Below are positions 1 to 4,620 of a stretch of DNA of 5,116 nt, piece by piece (position 1 is the first letter of the stretch; each line of letters begins with the position of its first letter). Source of the stretch: Prevotellaceae bacterium (GTDB taxonomy: Bacteria; Bacteroidota; Bacteroidia; Bacteroidales; Bacteroidaceae); the NCBI GenBank assembly GCA_021204545.1, contig JAJPZF010000123.1, forward strand, positions 1-5,116, read 5' to 3'. The notes below the pieces were generated by a model that saw only the letters and a list, made by a program, of their open reading frames with translations, was not told where the DNA came from and did no database searches. Made by a program: the position numbers and the translations under genes.

Positions 1-78
1 TCACCGCCCGCTGTCTATCCACCATGCGCAGAGCAATGACACGGCCACGAACAGCATCACCCACAGCGTCACGCTCAT
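1..78 (-). CDS. 25-aa single-pass membrane micro-protein
   Basis: A complete 25-codon frame: the ATG (78-76) overlaps the TGA (77-75) of the upstream 142-aa gene as ATGA, and the TGA stop is bases 3-1 of the window. An AGGAGG motif (91-86) lies 7 nt before the ATG. The product begins MSVTLWVMLFVAVSLLCAWW and is one hydrophobic helix (about residues 2-20) followed by a short polar end, IDSGR. It would insert in the inner membrane. No family is recognised. The strong ribosome-binding site plus stop/start overlap is the main reason to treat it as a real gene. Such short membrane proteins are common in phage early regions but are usually missed by gene callers. Function unknown. Confidence 0.6.
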   Translation of the reverse strand: MSVTLWVMLFVAVSLLCAWWIDSGR

Positions 79-503
79 TGCCCTGCCTCCTTTCCACGAC
101 CCATCGCCGTCCTCACGAGGCGCGCCAGCAGCGTCTCCAGCTTCTCGTGCGCCACGGCCGCGCTAAGCTCCGTCTCCATCAGCTCCCAGTCCGCCCGCGC
201 CTCACGGCACTCGGGGGCGTCGCGCATCTGGAGCAGGTACTCGTGCAGCTCGTTGAGCCAGCCTGCCATCACCCTGAGCCTCTGCTCCCGTGTGTCCGCG
301 GGGCTGTAGCCGTAGCCCTCCATCTTTGAGGCGGGCAGCCAGCTCTCGTGCCCCCGCCCGTCGTCGACGAGGTAGCCCTTCTCCTCGCGCGCCCAGTCCT
401 CCCTCGCGTAGTCCTCGCTGGACACCTTGCCCTGCCTCCAGGCGTCGTGGAAGTCCGTCGGCCTCGCCGTTACCTCCCTTCTCAGAATGTACTTGTTGTC
501 CAT
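75..503 (-). CDS. Hypothetical phage-type protein, 142 aa
   Basis: Acidic, soluble protein with two visible parts. Residues 1-70 contain a GYLVDDGRGHESWLP segment (about 43-57). From memory this resembles the 'GYLV..DG..SWSP' module found at the N-terminus of many small phage proteins. Residues 73-135 are predicted helical (NELHEYLLQM and EKLETLLARL stretches), possibly coiled coil. The ATG at 503 follows the upstream zinc-ribbon gene after a 26-nt AT-rich gap with no Shine-Dalgarno motif. The stop overlaps the next start as ATGA. The C-terminal GRGKEAGQ codons carry the AGGAGG of the downstream gene. No enzyme motif, signal peptide or membrane segment is seen. The module resemblance is unverified and no function is assigned. 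Confidence 0.8.
   Translation of the reverse strand: MDNKYILRREVTARPTDFHDAWRQGKVSSEDYAREDWAREEKGYLVDDGRGHESWLPASKMEGYGYSPADTREQRLRVMAGWLNELHEYLLQMRDAPECREARADWELMETELSAAVAHEKLETLLARLVRTAMGRGKEAGQ
86..91 (-). promoter_or_regulatory. Shine-Dalgarno site of the 25-aa micro-protein
   Basis: AGGAGG on the minus strand, 7 nt before the ATG at 78, lying inside the final codons of the 142-aa gene. It decides the call of the very short downstream frame. Confidence 0.6.
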
Positions 504-529
504 AGTCGCTTGTCTTGAGTGTTTGTAAA

Positions 530-865
530 TCAGTAATAGTAATAGTCGTCCTCTTGGTAATATTCCTCCCCATCATCCTCCGCCCAGCGCTTAGCTCTTT
601 CTGCATCGCGCTCTGCGAGCTCATCCATTTCCTCGTCGCTTTCATCGTAAGGAGAATAAGGACAGCCGTGAAGCCATCTGTCACACTGCATGGCGTGACC
701 ACAGATTGGGCAAGGCAATAGCGTTGCGCCACACTTCGGGCACTTCGGCATCATGTGGCTGTCGAGGATGAAGTCCGCCGTCACCCTCTTGCGGCAGCGT
801 GGGCAGGTCACCGTGAGCGTCGTCACCGTGACAATCGTCCCGCAGTCCCTCTTGTCAGTATCCAT
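530..865 (-). CDS. Double zinc-ribbon protein with acidic Tyr-rich tail
   Basis: A 111-aa protein. Residues 21-45 carry two CxxC knuckles (CPRC at 21-24, CPKC at 42-45), a classic zinc ribbon. A second cysteine cluster follows (CPIC at 52-55, C61, H66, C68) and could bind another zinc. From about residue 74 the protein becomes a strongly acidic tail rich in D and E, ending in EEYYQEDDYYYY. Start: ATG at 865 with AGGAGG (880-875) 9 nt upstream, 4 nt after the stop of the preceding membrane protein. The 3' half is clearly poorer in GC than its neighbours. Zinc ribbons of this type bind nucleic acid or protein, and the tail could mimic DNA or recruit a basic partner; both are inference. No named family is recognised. 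Confidence 0.85.
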   Translation of the reverse strand: MDTDKRDCGTIVTVTTLTVTCPRCRKRVTADFILDSHMMPKCPKCGATLLPCPICGHAMQCDRWLHGCPYSPYDESDEEMDELAERDAERAKRWAEDDGEEYYQEDDYYYY

Positions 866-869
866 TGTC

Positions 870-1076
870 TCAGTCCTCCTGTTTTGGGGGCTCGTCCTCG
901 TCGCTCAGCCTGCGCACGCGCGCCTCCAGCCACTTGATTGCCTCCACGGCGGTCTTCAGGACAGTCGCCTGCCAGCAGAGCTCCCTCCGCAAGGTGTCAA
1001 GGCGCGCGCTCACGCCGATGACGGCGGCGGCGCACAGCGCCACAAGCGCGCCCAGAATGATTGTTGATGCTGTCAT
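870..1076 (-). CDS. Small membrane-anchored protein with helical tail, 68 aa
   Basis: Residues 5-23 (TIILGALVALCAAAVIGVS) form one hydrophobic helix. A charged, probably coiled-coil or amphipathic helix follows (about 25-58, with heptad-like L/V/I positions), then a short acidic end, DEDEPPKQED. The predicted arrangement is an N-terminal anchor with the helix in cytoplasm or periplasm; orientation is not decided. The start is the ATG at 1076, after a 65-nt AT-rich leader without a Shine-Dalgarno motif. The next gene begins 4 nt after its stop. Size and layout would also fit a holin- or spanin-like accessory protein, but no lysin or other lysis gene is nearby, so that name is not applied. Function unknown. 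Confidence 0.75.
   Translation of the reverse strand: MTASTIILGALVALCAAAVIGVSARLDTLRRELCWQATVLKTAVEAIKWLEARVRRLSDEDEPPKQED
875..880 (-). promoter_or_regulatory. Shine-Dalgarno site of the zinc-ribbon gene
   Basis: AGGAGG, 9 nt before the ATG at 865, inside the last codons (KQED) of the upstream membrane protein. It supports this start and coupling of the pair. Confidence 0.55.
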
Positions 1077-1141
1077 AGTTGTTTGTTGTTAGGTTGGTTA
1101 GACATTGCCCGTTGTTTTTTTGGGTCTCCTCCCGTGGCGCG
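1073..1141 (-). other. Leader with possible 10-aa upstream ORF
   Basis: The gap between the 159-aa gene and the 68-aa membrane gene has a GGGAGGAG motif, an A7 run and an A/C-rich stretch. It also contains a mini-frame, ATG at 1105 to TGA at 1073, reading MSNQPNNKQL. Its stop overlaps the ATG of the membrane gene as ATGA, the same junction type used across this operon. The Shine-Dalgarno motif is about 20 nt from the mini-ATG, too far to be ideal. The leader could be a translation-coupling peptide, an internal promoter region or chance. No clear Bacteroidota -7 TAnnTTTG element was seen. Confidence 0.25.
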
Positions 1142-1621
1142 CTACAGGTCTCTCTTCAGGCTCTCGAGCAAGTCCAGTGCCTCCTTCAGGCCGCGCTTGA
1201 TGTCTACCGCCTTGCGGAGCAGCTCCAGCCTTTCCTCGAACGCCTTGGGCGTGAACACCCCGCGCCTCACGTTGTCCTTGCGTATGGCGGTTATGACGCA
1301 GAGCATGACCACGTCGCCCCTTATGCTGCGCGAGGTGACCACCTCCTTGTTCGCGAGCTGACGCAGCTCCTCCTCGCCCAGCCTTATGGCATAGTGGTCC
1401 TGGCAGAGCATGGTGTACGCCTTGGTGTCGTCCGTCAGAGGGAACGTGTGTGTCCCTATGAGCTCCCGCTGCCTCTTCCTCGGCAACGAGCCCTCCGTCT
1501 CCGTCTGTGTCCGGAATATGCGCTTGACAATGTGCCACTGCTGCCCACAGAGGCCTATCTTGACGCAGAGCGGGTGCTTGCATATCAGGTTGCGCACCTT
1601 GTCCAGTTCCTTGCACGTCAT
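1142..1621 (-). CDS. Hypothetical protein, 159 aa
   Basis: Start chosen at the ATG at 1621 (MTCKELDKV) because it overlaps the preceding stop as ATGA and has GGAGG (1636-1632) 10 nt upstream. The frame stays open to 1690, but that extension lies over the upstream gene and reads as a Gly-rich shadow. The N-terminal region contains C3, C14, C19 and C26 (CKHPLCVKIGLCGQQW), which could be structural or metal-binding, though spacing fits no named finger. A central basic stretch, PRKRQREL, is followed by a hydrophobic segment (RGDVVMLCVITAIRK, about 104-118). The C-terminal 45 residues look helical and charged. Apart from the hydrophobic segment it looks soluble. The family is not recognised. It ends with TAG, followed by the 65-nt leader of the next gene. 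Confidence 0.8.
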   Translation of the reverse strand: MTCKELDKVRNLICKHPLCVKIGLCGQQWHIVKRIFRTQTETEGSLPRKRQRELIGTHTFPLTDDTKAYTMLCQDHYAIRLGEEELRQLANKEVVTSRSIRGDVVMLCVITAIRKDNVRRGVFTPKAFEERLELLRKAVDIKRGLKEALDLLESLKRDL

Positions 1622-1869
1622 GGCCGCCCCTCCTCCCATGCCGTCTCGAGGAAGGCGTTTATCTCCTCCGCCGCCCGCGAGAGGTGGCACGCCGCCTTGT
1701 GCAGGCGCGTCTCCTCCTCGTTGGTGAGGAGCAGCATCGAGCCGTGTATGAAGCAGACGCCGCCCACGATGTTGGCGAGGCTTCCCGCGTCGTGTGCCGC
1801 GTCGCCGAGCTTCCTTCGCGCGTCCTTGACGTGGATGATGCTCTCGTAGATGTCATCCAGCGCGCTCAT
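1618..1869 (-). CDS. Hypothetical small helical protein, 83 aa
   Basis: The product looks all-helical. An N-terminal charged helix (SALDDIYESIIHVKDARRKL) leads to a mildly hydrophobic middle (NIVGGVCFIHGSMLLL, about 33-48), then an amphipathic helix with H57 and H62 and an acidic end, WEEGRP. The hydrophobic middle is short and contains His, so a buried core or oligomer interface is likelier than a membrane segment. The ATG at 1869 overlaps the preceding TGA as ATGA and has GGAGG (1881-1877) 7 nt upstream, which fixes the start. Its own stop overlaps the next start in the same way. No family recognised. Confidence 0.75.
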   Translation of the reverse strand: MSALDDIYESIIHVKDARRKLGDAAHDAGSLANIVGGVCFIHGSMLLLTNEEETRLHKAACHLSRAAEEINAFLETAWEEGRP

Positions 1870-2159
1870 TCCCTCTCCTCCCTCTCGACGATGGTCATGC
1901 GGTAGCCGCTGAAGCGGTCCTGGGAGAAGCCGTAGGAGCGCAGCTCCCTTATCTGGTCGTCCGTCAGGCGCAGGCAGCGGTGCGAGTCCCTGAAGGTCAG
2001 GAGAACGGTCAGCGGGTCCTCCCGCTCCGTGGCCGGCGTGAGGTCGGCGAGCGTGTCAATCTCCGTCATCATGGGGTCGCGCTCCTCGGGCGTTCCCCAC
2101 AGGCGCAGGTGCTGTCCTTGCAGCTCCCCTTGCGCCATCTTGAGTTCTGTTTTCTTCAT
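1866..2159 (-). CDS. Hypothetical protein, 97 aa
   Basis: Start chosen at the ATG at 2159 (MKKTELKMAQ) because it overlaps the DUF1064 stop as ATGA; the frame is open to 2534, but there it is only the shadow of the DUF1064 gene. A second possible start is the ATG at 2138 (MAQGELQG). The protein is small, charged and soluble. A Gln-rich start is followed by an acidic middle (MMTEIDTLADL), a beta-like LTVLLTFRD segment and a C-terminal part, LTDDQIRELRSYGFSQDRFSGYRMTI (longest exact identity not known), ending EREERE. No catalytic motif, cysteine cluster or membrane helix is seen. It sits between the replication genes and the unknown small genes. Family not recognised. Confidence 0.75.
   Translation of the reverse strand: MKKTELKMAQGELQGQHLRLWGTPEERDPMMTEIDTLADLTPATEREDPLTVLLTFRDSHRCLRLTDDQIRELRSYGFSQDRFSGYRMTIVEREERE
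1877..1881 (-). promoter_or_regulatory. Shine-Dalgarno site of the 83-aa gene
   Basis: GGAGG inside a purine-rich GAGAGGGAGGAGAGGGA stretch, 7 nt before the ATG at 1869. It is formed by the Glu/Arg codons (EREERE) that end the upstream gene. Confidence 0.55.
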
Positions 2160-2578
2160 TGTCCTGTTGTTTGTGGTTGTTGTTGTTCGGTTGTGTCCTT
2201 CTCCTTCGGAAGGGCTTCCCCGGGCTGTCTCACCTTCCTGATGTCCACGCCCAGGAGGTGGTGCATCATGTGTTCCTTGAGGCGGAAGACGGGTGTCTCC
2301 ACGCCCTTCGTGTCCTCGACGACGAGGCGGCCCGAGGGGAGGCGGTAGGTGAAGTCCGCCACGTAGGAGGCGGCTCTCCTCACGCAGCGCCCGCCCTCCG
2401 TCCACTTGGGCAGCAGCTGGAAGCTGGCCTGCGTCTCGAGACCTTGGATGAGGCTCTGCCGCTCCCAGCCAGAGAGGACGATGTAGCGGTCGCGCTCCAA
2501 GAGGGAGGCGAACTTCTTGCCGCGGTACTCGCACCTGCGGTTGCTGTACTTTGAGGGTCTTGTCTGTTTCATTGTCAT
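2156..2578 (-). CDS. DUF1064 nuclease-like protein (PD-(D/E)XK type)
   Basis: A 140-aa protein whose layout matches DUF1064, a phage family related to PD-(D/E)XK nucleases and sometimes labelled Holliday-junction-resolvase-like. Visible landmarks: SKYSNRRCEYRGKKFASLLE at the start with E28, YVADFTY with D75, and VVEDTKG with E88 and K91 (ExK). These are the expected E...D...ExK active-site residues, then a KEHMMHHLLGVDI helix/strand. Residues 119-140 are a low-complexity Gln/Thr tail. The ATG at 2578 overlaps the helicase-loader stop (ATGA) and has AGGAG (2589-2585) 6 nt upstream; a second Met at 2572 is possible. Next to the loader, a role in resolving branched DNA during replication or recombination is plausible but inferred. 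Confidence 0.9.
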   Translation of the reverse strand: MTMKQTRPSKYSNRRCEYRGKKFASLLERDRYIVLSGWERQSLIQGLETQASFQLLPKWTEGGRCVRRAASYVADFTYRLPSGRLVVEDTKGVETPVFRLKEHMMHHLLGVDIRKVRQPGEALPKEKDTTEQQQPQTTGQ

Positions 2579-3189
2579 TGTCTTCTCCTGTAGTTGATGT
2601 CGTCGAATATGACCCGCCGCATCATCTCGTGCAGGCGGTCCGCCGTCCTCTGCCCGTAGCGCCCGCTCACAGCGTCGGGCGTGAGGTTGGTCGAGGCGAG
2701 GGTGAAGATATGGTGATCCGAGCGGTAGTCCAATATGTCCCTGACGGGGTCGAGGCTGTTGCCGAAGCTGCGCATCTCCTCCTCCTGCCCGAGGTCGTCT
2801 ATGGCCAGGAGGGGCAGCGAGCGGCGGACAAGGAGCAGCCTCCTCTCAAGGCAGTCCTGCTGCAGGTCGCGTGCGGCGAAGAAGGAGAGCCTCGTCTCCC
2901 TCTCATCCCACTGCGGGTACTGCCCCGCCACGATCGCCACAGCCCTGCCCAGGGCCTTCAGGAGCGTCGTCTTGCCGTTCCCCGGCTTTCCCATGAGGAT
3001 GAGGCCGAACGGCGGGGAGACGGAGGTGAGGAAGGCGGCCGTCTCGCGGATCACCCTGATGGTGTGGTTGTCCATAAGGCACCAGCCCCTCATGCCGCTC
3101 CGCTGCTCCACCTCCTGTATGTAGGCGAGCCTGAGGAAGCCGTCCGCCTCGTTCACGCTCATGCCCTCGGGAAACCTAAAATTCCGCAT
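2575..3189 (-). CDS. DnaC/IstB-like helicase loader ATPase
   Basis: A 204-aa AAA+ ATPase of the DnaC/IstB type. Walker A is GKPGNGKT (67-74), Walker B is LLAIDDLG (127-134), sensor 1 is the Asn of LASTNLT (N168), and the family box GRYGQRTADRLHEM (about 176-189) holds the arginine-finger residues. Such proteins load the replicative helicase onto DNA. The region before Walker A is only about 65 residues, short compared with E. coli DnaC (about 245 aa total), so its helicase- or partner-binding part is reduced. The ATG at 3189 gives a 14-nt overlap with the replication protein. An alternative ATG at 3162 (MSVNEADG) would leave a 13-nt gap. Its stop overlaps the DUF1064 start. With the preceding gene it forms an initiator/loader pair. 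Function is confident; the helicase partner is inferred. Confidence 0.93.
   Translation of the reverse strand: MRNFRFPEGMSVNEADGFLRLAYIQEVEQRSGMRGWCLMDNHTIRVIRETAAFLTSVSPPFGLILMGKPGNGKTTLLKALGRAVAIVAGQYPQWDERETRLSFFAARDLQQDCLERRLLLVRRSLPLLAIDDLGQEEEMRSFGNSLDPVRDILDYRSDHHIFTLASTNLTPDAVSGRYGQRTADRLHEMMRRVIFDDINYRRRQ
2585..2589 (-). promoter_or_regulatory. Shine-Dalgarno site of the DUF1064 gene
   Basis: AGGAG, 6 nt before the ATG at 2578, lying in the final Arg codons (YRRRQ) of the helicase loader. Confidence 0.5.
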
Positions 3190-4000
3190 AGTAGTCGGAC
3201 TGGATGTGCCGGGCGTCGCGCCAGCTCCGCCGCCCCGTGTCGGGCTGGCACGTGAGCGTCTTGTCCCCCGACGCGTCCCACTTGCGGAGCGACGCCCTCC
3301 AGTTGGCCATCGGGGCTGCGCCCACACGCCAGTCCTTGCTCTCGTAGAAGTCGAAGAACCTGTCGGCGTTTATGCCTGGCCTCGCCTCCCGGGCGTAGCG
3401 CCGCACGTCCTCGCGCGCGGGCGCGTTATTGTTGTTCTTAGACTGTGGTAGACGTGTGTTCAGCCTTTCTTCTCCTTCTTCTTTGTCTTTATTCTCTTTG
3501 GTTCTTTCTCTTTTTTCTGTTTCTTGTTCCTTTCTTTCCAGTTTCACGGGGCGTTCCACGGTCGGGAATGCAAGTGCATAGGCGCGCATGAGACGGCTCG
3601 GCCGCCCGTGTTCACTGGCATTGTCCCCTCCTTGATGAGGCTTGCGTGAAACGTGTTCCGCGCCGCGCACGGTATGGCTGAGGCTTCGGGCGGCTTTCCT
3701 TGCCTCGCGCCTCGGGTGTCTCCCCCCTTGCGCGCTTTCCTTGCGCCAGCGCGCCTCCGCCGCCTTCCTGCGCTTCAGGCGTATCTCCTCCTGTCTCTGC
3801 GTGAGCAGGTCAGCCTCGAGGCGTATCTGCCTCCACACCAGCCTCTCCGTCCGGTTGAGGCTGTCGGGGGCCATTCCCGTCGTCACGTAACGTGCCAGCG
3901 CGTCGTAGAGCCTCAGCCTCGACTTGGCGGGCATCCCCCCTATCAGCTCCAGCCACTCGGGGCGGAGCGACAGTGTCTTTTGTCTTGTTCTTGCGCTCAT
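3176..4000 (-). CDS. Phage-type replication initiation protein (DUF6291-like/DnaD-like)
   Basis: A 274-aa protein in three parts. Residues 8-85 resemble the DUF6291 N-terminal domain (RPEWLELIGGMPAKSRLRLYD, then ERLVWRQIRLEADL), ending in a basic stretch, LKRRKAAEARWRK. Residues 86-192 are a charged, low-complexity linker rich in K, E and R, finishing with NNNN. Residues 193-243 match the C-terminal motif of phage replisome organisers: FFDFYESKDWRVG...PMANWRASLRKW. The family is thought to bind origin DNA and recruit the helicase loader, here the next gene. The ATG at 4000 fits the domain start but has no Shine-Dalgarno motif. The frame overlaps the upstream zinc-binding gene by 191 nt and the loader by 14 nt. 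The linker is encoded by an AT-rich purine tract. Family from motif memory, not alignment. Confidence 0.85.
   Translation of the reverse strand: MSARTRQKTLSLRPEWLELIGGMPAKSRLRLYDALARYVTTGMAPDSLNRTERLVWRQIRLEADLLTQRQEEIRLKRRKAAEARWRKESAQGGRHPRREARKAARSLSHTVRGAEHVSRKPHQGGDNASEHGRPSRLMRAYALAFPTVERPVKLERKEQETEKRERTKENKDKEEGEERLNTRLPQSKNNNNAPAREDVRRYAREARPGINADRFFDFYESKDWRVGAAPMANWRASLRKWDASGDKTLTCQPDTGRRSWRDARHIQSDYYAEF
3430..3545 (-). other. AT-rich purine-biased tract, candidate origin
   Basis: This part of the replication gene is far poorer in GC than the surrounding DNA and strongly strand-asymmetric: in 3481-3540, 53 of 60 plus-strand bases are pyrimidines, so the coding strand is almost all purine. 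It encodes the K/E/R linker between the two domains. Nearby CGTGTTC copies lie at 3607-3613 and 3652-3658, with a CGTGTGTTC at 3453-3461. An origin inside the initiator gene is known in lambda gene O. Simple codon choice for a charged linker is the alternative. Confidence 0.35.
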
Positions 4001-4280
4001 AGCTATGGTAGTTAATGTAGTCTCTTATGTCAGGCTCGGGAGGCTCGGGCCTCAGCCTCCGCCACGTCTTGGGGGCGGCGGTGATGTGCGTCACGTGCCA
4101 GCCCTTGCACGCCCTGCAGTAGTATGCCCTCCTCGGGGTCTCCTGCTTCGGGCGGCGGTGGCTTGTGCCTCCCCACCAGTTCTTTCTGAGGCGGCTCATG
4201 AAGGAGCGGGCGAGCCTCAGGGAGGGGAAGAGGTACTTCTTCCTCCCCGCCTCGGGGCAGTAGACCCGCTCCGTCGCCAC
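3810..4280 (-). CDS. Small CCHH zinc-binding protein, GTG start
   Basis: The conserved-looking part is residues 1-95: VYCPEAGRKKYLFPS at the start (C8), a basic middle, then YYCRACKGWHVTH (C55, C58, H62, H65), a CxxC...HxxH zinc knuckle that resembles small phage and mobile-element proteins. Very basic, so nucleic-acid binding is plausible. The start is GTG at 4280, directly after the TAA of the upstream gene in the same frame, with GGAGG 5 nt upstream; no better ATG exists before M28. The frame then runs 191 nt into the replication gene, and residues 94-156 look like an out-of-frame shadow (Pro/Arg/Gly-rich). The tail may therefore be overprinted or the end may reflect a frameshift. Function unknown. 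Confidence 0.75.
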   Translation of the reverse strand: MATERVYCPEAGRKKYLFPSLRLARSFMSRLRKNWWGGTSHRRPKQETPRRAYYCRACKGWHVTHITAAPKTWRRLRPEPPEPDIRDYINYHSYERKNKTKDTVAPPRVAGADRGDARQVEAEALRRAGTLRDDGNGPRQPQPDGEAGVEADTPRG

Positions 4281-4538
4281 TTACTCCTCCTCCTCCTCCT
4301 CCCGGAGGCTTTCGGGAAGGCTGAGCGCGCCCCGCCTGTTCCACCTGCGGGCGAGCCACACGGCGAGACAGAGCAGCCCCGCCGCCCCCGCCTTCGTCAG
4401 CAGCGTGGCGGCGATCCACCGCCACGTCTGCGCGTCACACTTCGGCTCGGCCACAAGCAGCAGCGAGCCCATGAGCAGCGTCACGGCGAGTGCCGCCGTC
4501 CTCCACGCCGCCGAGATGATCCTTCTTGTCTTTCTCAT
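4281..4538 (-). CDS. Two-helix membrane protein with poly-Glu tail, 85 aa
   Basis: From the ATG at 4538 the product starts basic (MRKTRR) and has two hydrophobic helices, about residues 14-30 (TAALAVTLLMGSLLLVA) and 41-63 (WIAATLLTKAGAAGLLCLAVW), then a basic RRWNRRG and an acidic end of six Glu. By the positive-inside rule both termini would be cytoplasmic. An alternative ATG at 4616, 4 nt after the HU-like stop, would add a 26-residue polar extension. The start at 4538 is preferred because the DNA just before it is AT-rich, typical of Bacteroidota starts. The stop TAA abuts the next gene's GTG. Small two-helix proteins of this layout occur in Bacteroidota mobile elements, but no function is known. 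Confidence 0.78.
   Translation of the reverse strand: MRKTRRIISAAWRTAALAVTLLMGSLLLVAEPKCDAQTWRWIAATLLTKAGAAGLLCLAVWLARRWNRRGALSLPESLREEEEEE
4286..4290 (-). promoter_or_regulatory. Shine-Dalgarno site for a GTG start
   Basis: GGAGG with 5-nt spacing to GTG at 4280. It is made from the run of six GAG codons that ends the upstream membrane protein, so the poly-Glu tail and the ribosome site are the same bases. It is the main support for the GTG start. Confidence 0.6.
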
Positions 4539-4620
4539 ATAGGTCTTATCGGTTAATTGGTTGGTCGCTACTTGTCCTCCTCCCTTGCCGGCCTCTGCCT
4601 TTTCCGGCTTTCGCATAGTC

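Noticed and set aside
202..732. Minus-strand frame of 176 codons spanning the zinc-ribbon and 142-aa genes
   Set aside because: Crosses the boundary of two better-supported genes and has low-complexity composition.
1098..1616. Second minus-strand frame of 172 codons over the 159-aa gene
   Set aside because: Gln/Gly/Arg/His-rich shadow; the other frame has the ATGA-coupled start and ribosome site.
1079..1849. Long plus-strand open frame of 256 codons
   Set aside because: It lies antisense to two coupled minus-strand genes with good starts. Its Leu/Arg/Ala-rich product has no motif and is typical of shadow frames in GC-rich DNA.
2551..3255. Plus-strand frame of 234 codons
   Set aside because: Exact antisense of the helicase loader, whose Walker and sensor motifs are unmistakable.
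3651..3662. GAAACGTGTTCC-like palindrome as an operator
   Set aside because: The symmetry is imperfect and it lies inside the replication gene's coding sequence; too weak to call.
3924..4556. Plus-strand frame of 210 codons
   Set aside because: Antisense to the zinc-binding and membrane genes; Pro/Arg-rich with no recognisable domain.
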